A stretch of DNA of 64,000 bases from Collybiopsis luxurians FD-317 M1 (lineage: Eukaryota; Basidiomycota; Agaricomycetes; Agaricales; Omphalotaceae), in the NCBI GenBank assembly GCA_000827265.1, contig KN834758.1:186001-250000 (forward strand), read 5' to 3'. Of the stretch, positions 60,526-64,000 are shown one piece after another. The number at the start of each line of letters is the position of its first letter. Position 1 is the first letter of the stretch. Both the position numbers and the translations under genes were made by a program. Below the pieces are notes generated by a model, which saw nothing but the letters and a program-made list of their open reading frames with translations, did not search any database and was not told where the DNA came from.

Positions 60526-62623
60526 ATGTCTGCAACGCCTGTGTTCCATGTTCAATTAACGTGCGTAGAATCAAAGTTGATTGTGATTTTGTGTTATACA
60601 CCAAGACTTCGTAGTTTTGGACCGATGCTCATTGGAGTATTTCTCAATATGGTGTTATACGGTGTATGTGCCTTTTGACTTCCTGAAAGCCAAAGCTTGA
60701 TATCTGCTTCAGATTTTGCTCAGCCAAGTGCGTCATATTGGCCTGCTATGCTGAACAGTCAAAACCTATTTGACCATGCAGATGCACCTTTACTACCAAG
60801 TTTCCTGGAAATCGTATGAACTTCCTTCCTGCATTCGCAAAGTTTTCTGCATGTTTCTCACAAATGGATCCCTTCTCGCAGCGACTCATCGTGGATTCGA
60901 TTGTTGGTACGTGCCCGCTGTGTCCAGATAACAATTCTAACCGCTGAGCATTGACCAAGTCTTGCTACAGGTGACATACCTGTTTCTGGTGGAAACAGCG
61001 AACACAGCTCTTGATATGGTTATGATGTACCAGCCTTTGATTGCAGAATACGGTACGCTTTACGCTTCAACCTGCTATTCTGACTCAGGCTGAACAGCAC
61101 CATAGGAACACAGGAAGCAGTTGCGAAATTTCCGACTCGTGCGTATTTTTATCGAAGAAGAAGACAGCTGAAATGATGAAATGACTGTTGACGTCTGAAG
61201 TTTTTATGACTGGTCGGTTCTGAAATTCCTTGACGGTGGAAGACCTGTTCTGAAACGATATCATGTTGCATAGAGCCAATCGTGATAGTGAGCTCTTTTT
61301 TTTTTTTTTGCGGATTCGCTATTTATCAAATCGTGGCTATAGGTTCTTATATCCACACCCATTCAATGCTTCTTCGCTTGGCGCATACTGAAGATTACTC
61401 GGTCATACTTCATTCCAGTAATTATTGTGGCTCTCGCATTCGCGTCCAGCGGTACGTAGAGATTGCTTTGAAGATTTTCTTCATGATGACACTAACTTTG
61501 TGGCAGCGGGAGGCTTTATAACGGGAATAAAGATTGCGATGCTCAAGCTTTTCACGAAGAAACCAGAGCTACATTGGTCAGCGCTTTTGTGGTTCCTTAC
61601 GTCCTGCGTGGCGGACCTGCTGATTACAGCTACATTGGTGATGAGTCTAGTAAGTATGCTCTTAGATTATGCTTTGTAGTTACGCCAACATACGCTTGAC
61701 ATACGCTGTCGCAGTCTAAACGCAAGACCGGCTTTGACGGAACCGATTCTGTTATAGATAAGCTTACAAGAAGTACGGGGTGTTTTACACCATTATCGGC
61801 GAGGGCTATATTCTGACACTCCTGACGATATACAGCCACCGTGCAAACAGGAATGATAACGTGGGTGCGACTTTTTTTACTTCTTTCCGCTGGTAGGCTT
61901 AGCCAGAACTCCCGGTATGTAGTGCAGTATGTGCCATCGGCGATGTTGTATTCTTTATGGCTCTACCGGTGGGTACCTCTTGCCGCTGACACCTGCACGC
62001 AACATCCTCAGACTGATCGATATTTAGCGGACTGCCCTGTACGTGGCCGTATCTTGGCTTCGGGAGCGTAAACCATATTCCAACTCGATTCGATTCTTAG
62101 GAACTTCATTTGGGATCTCGCATTATCAAAACTTTACACCAACTGTCTGATGTCAACTCTGAACGCGCGTACGGGGCTTTCAAGCCGCGGTCTAGGCTCG
62201 ACGGAGCCAGTGCAAGATCGCGGCCAGGTAGTCGATGTAAGCACTGAACCGACTATGGTCATATTTCTCCCAAGCTAAAATATCCATGATATCCCAGTCT
62301 GATCTGAAATTTGCTTCCGACAACTTGCGTAGTGTTCGTGACTCAAGTTGAAGGGTATGTTTTAAGTTCACCTCCTTCCACAGATCGCACAGATTATCAG
62401 CGAGCCGAAAGTGCAAGAATCGGACATTGGAGTTATATCCCGATCTCAGACTCCTTCCCACCAAGTTGTATCATACCGTGGCGGAGATGCTGAATACGGC
62501 ATTATTGTAACCAAGGTAAGATTATTCTCAGTTTCAGAACAACTCTGGTTTTCTCTAGCTAATTTTCAGGTCATGGAAGTGCGAGAAGATCCTAATTCGT
62601 CTGCTATTATGACTATGGCATAG
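60526..62623 (+). CDS. DUF6534-family seven-helix membrane protein
   Basis: About 12 exons give roughly 350 residues: MSATPVFHVQLTFGPMLIGVFLNMVLYG, ILLSQMHLYYQ, SDSSWIRLLVTYLFLVETANTALDMVMMYQPLIAEYG, TEPIVIVLISTPIQCFFAWRILKITRS, WFLTSCVADLLITATLVMSL, SKRKTGFDGTDSVIDKL, TVQTGMITAVCAIGDVVFFMALP, then NFIWDLALSKLYTNCLMSTLNAR. This follows the family's layout: seven helices with the conserved GPLLIGVFLN start, TVQTGMIT and NFIWD-LSKLYTN signatures. The family is expanded in mushrooms and its function is unknown. The C-terminal tail ends VREDPNSSAIMTMA. Two microexons of 15 nt (60713-60727, ILLSQ) and 11 nt (62028-62038, RTAL) are needed. The region around 61080-61290 is the least certain part. 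Confidence 0.8.
60713..60727 (+). other. Coding microexon of 15 nt in the DUF6534 gene
   Basis: attttgctcagccaa lies between acceptor cttcag and donor gtgcgt. It gives LYG-ILLSQ-MHLYYQ, matching the family's first-helix end (LYGVLVVQ-type). Confidence 0.7.
62028..62038 (+). other. Coding microexon of 11 nt in the DUF6534 gene
   Basis: cggactgccct lies between acceptor atttag and donor gtacgt. It gives MALP-RTAL-NFIWDLALSKLYTN, restoring the frame for the conserved NFIWD block. Confidence 0.7.
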
Positions 62624-64000
62624 TAATACTGTAAATCAGGCCTTTAGTCAAAGGTTGTGTATTTTTAACCACGATACCCAATCACCATTAGCACATACAC
62701 AGAGTCAAATAGTTAGTAACTTCCGCCCTGCATTGCTTCCTATGATAGTTCCAACAGTCTCGCACCGCCTTTTATGAAACAGTGGGGATGATTAAGAGGC
62801 GCTGATGTTATGTACGGCTATAATCTTTTAGGCCATAGGAACACCTTAAGTACTTACCCTTGACTGAGGTGCGAAGCATTGCTTGGACTCGTGGGAATGA
62901 AACCGTTCGTTTCCATTGGTCTTAATTGACAATATTGTTAGTGGCTACGACAAAGAACTCGAAGTTTGAGTATATGGTTAAATGTATCCATCTATCGTAG
63001 GCTACGACTTCAATCAATCCATTATGCTATGTAGCCACCGTCAATTTATCACCATCGTCAAGCGGCTCCGCTACAGATACTTTGTACAATTGGCTCCTCA
63101 ACGTTCCTGGGTAACAATACTTACAGTGGAGTTGACAGGCATGCCTTCGCGGACGATTGGTTTAGGTTTGACCTCTCATAAAGCTCGATTCTTTCCATAC
63201 CCCCTTGGAGTTCCAGCAACGCCACCCCTCATACGTGTCGTGGGACTGCTATTGCCACTGGTCTTATCGTGAACAGCCTCGGTGGGATCCTCGCGATATG
63301 TTTTTCAGATACTCTAAGGTTTCGGGCTTTCGTAGAACGAAAGGAACGCTCAAAAGTAGTACCTACCAGAGAACAATCGGTGCCTGGCTTCATCGAAGTA
63401 CTGTACATTTCCAGTTAAAATGGTTAAACTTCATAAGCTTACTTATGTATACTCGGCGTAAAGCACTGAGTACTCCGTTGGGTGAATTCAGTTCGTCATC
63501 GACATCGATACCTGTCCGAGTCCGTCTAAGTGGGTTGAATTTGAGGAATTAGCACAATCCCGTTGTTCAGCGGCCTCACGGGATCTCCTTTGATTTATTA
63601 AACCGGTACAGCGTTCAAAATGGTGAATGGGCCGACGAAAGAGTCCCTGTTGATTGGGGACAGAGCAAGCAGAGCCAACAATTTCTCAGTGTCACTGGTC
63701 TCTCTAGGCTACGTAACCCAGGTCCTTGCTATCTGGTAAGCAGACAGCGAAGAACATTGACGACCACAAGTGATATGTGGGCAGTGAGTCTTCACTCGTT
63801 CTTGCACGCTGCGCCACATACGAAAAATTCCAAGTTTATGATGCGGAAAGGACCAAGGCAGTAATGATGTAAATTAACTACGTTAGAAAGAGAAAAGACG
63901 CGTGAAATCATCGTTGCCAGGCGTCCAGAGTCGCGCGAATGAGATTTCTAGCCCAAGTTAGTACGAAAGCGCCCGAGTTTGTAGAAAGGCGGACGGGCGC
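62624..64000. other. Unassigned terminal region
   Basis: The last 1.4 kb has no recognised gene. On the plus strand a frame is open from 63182 to 63418 without an ATG, including a hydrophobic stretch (GTAIATGLIVNSLGGILA) reminiscent of a membrane-helix segment of transporters, but it breaks on both sides. It could be a decayed exon. A plus-strand ATG frame from about 63621 is open for about 39 codons only. Confidence 0.3.

Overview
The window is nuclear DNA of a filamentous basidiomycete, most likely an agaricomycete. Genes are dense and cut by many introns of about 45-60 nt. Coding sequence is rebuilt here by joining frames across GT-AG (sometimes GC-AG) junctions, guided by family conservation. 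Gene content is typical of mushrooms: a short Zn2Cys6 regulator and a fungal-type regulator, an F-box/LRR protein, a secreted double-psi beta-barrel protein, a DUF6534-type seven-helix membrane protein, Kch1-like and Loa1-like membrane proteins, and a Dicer-like RNase III. No tRNA, rRNA, CRISPR array or intact mobile element was recognised.

Layout. 0-5.4 kb: 3' end of a Dicer-like gene, cytochrome c oxidase subunit 8, aldehyde dehydrogenase, short Zn2Cys6 factor. 6.2-8.6 kb: proteasome alpha-2 and the Ssu72 CTD phosphatase. 8.9-16.9 kb: F-box protein, ER Qa-SNARE (Ufe1/syntaxin-18), Tvp38-like protein, Loa1-like acyltransferase, Cys/Met-metabolism PLP enzyme. 17-20.5 kb: large fungal transcription factor. 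20.7-28.6 kb: DPBB protein, Utp12, aspartyl aminopeptidase, Imp4. 28.7-31.4 kb: Alg8 and Vma21. 31.6-39 kb: two disordered proteins of unknown role flanking Ate1 and an Hsv2/WIPI PROPPIN. 39.2-46.5 kb: Ncs1, Emc3, Vti1, Kch1-like, Drg1/Rbg1. 46.8-52 kb: ribonucleotide reductase small subunit, mitochondrial Imp2 protease, sugar transporter. 52.2-59.9 kb: Slh1/ASCC3-type helicase and kynurenine-type aminotransferase. 60.5-62.6 kb: DUF6534 gene. The last 1.4 kb is unassigned.

Most genes are housekeeping and not one pathway. Two loci belong to the U3/SSU processome (UTP12 and IMP4), several to secretory membranes (UFE1, TVP38-like, VTI1, EMC3, ALG8, VMA21, HSV2). Many neighbours are head-to-head with 50-350 bp between start codons, implying shared promoters.

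The most unusual signals concern splicing and domain loss. At least six coding microexons of 11-15 nt were deduced, some encoding catalytic cores. One start codon stands alone in its exon. One ALDH intron is split by an internal AG|GT. Several introns are GC-AG or are 3n long and open. The Slh1-like helicase lacks its C-terminal Sec63 unit and has a degenerate second cassette. Ate1 has CxxH where the family has CxxC. I found no clear evidence of a wholly new multi-gene system.
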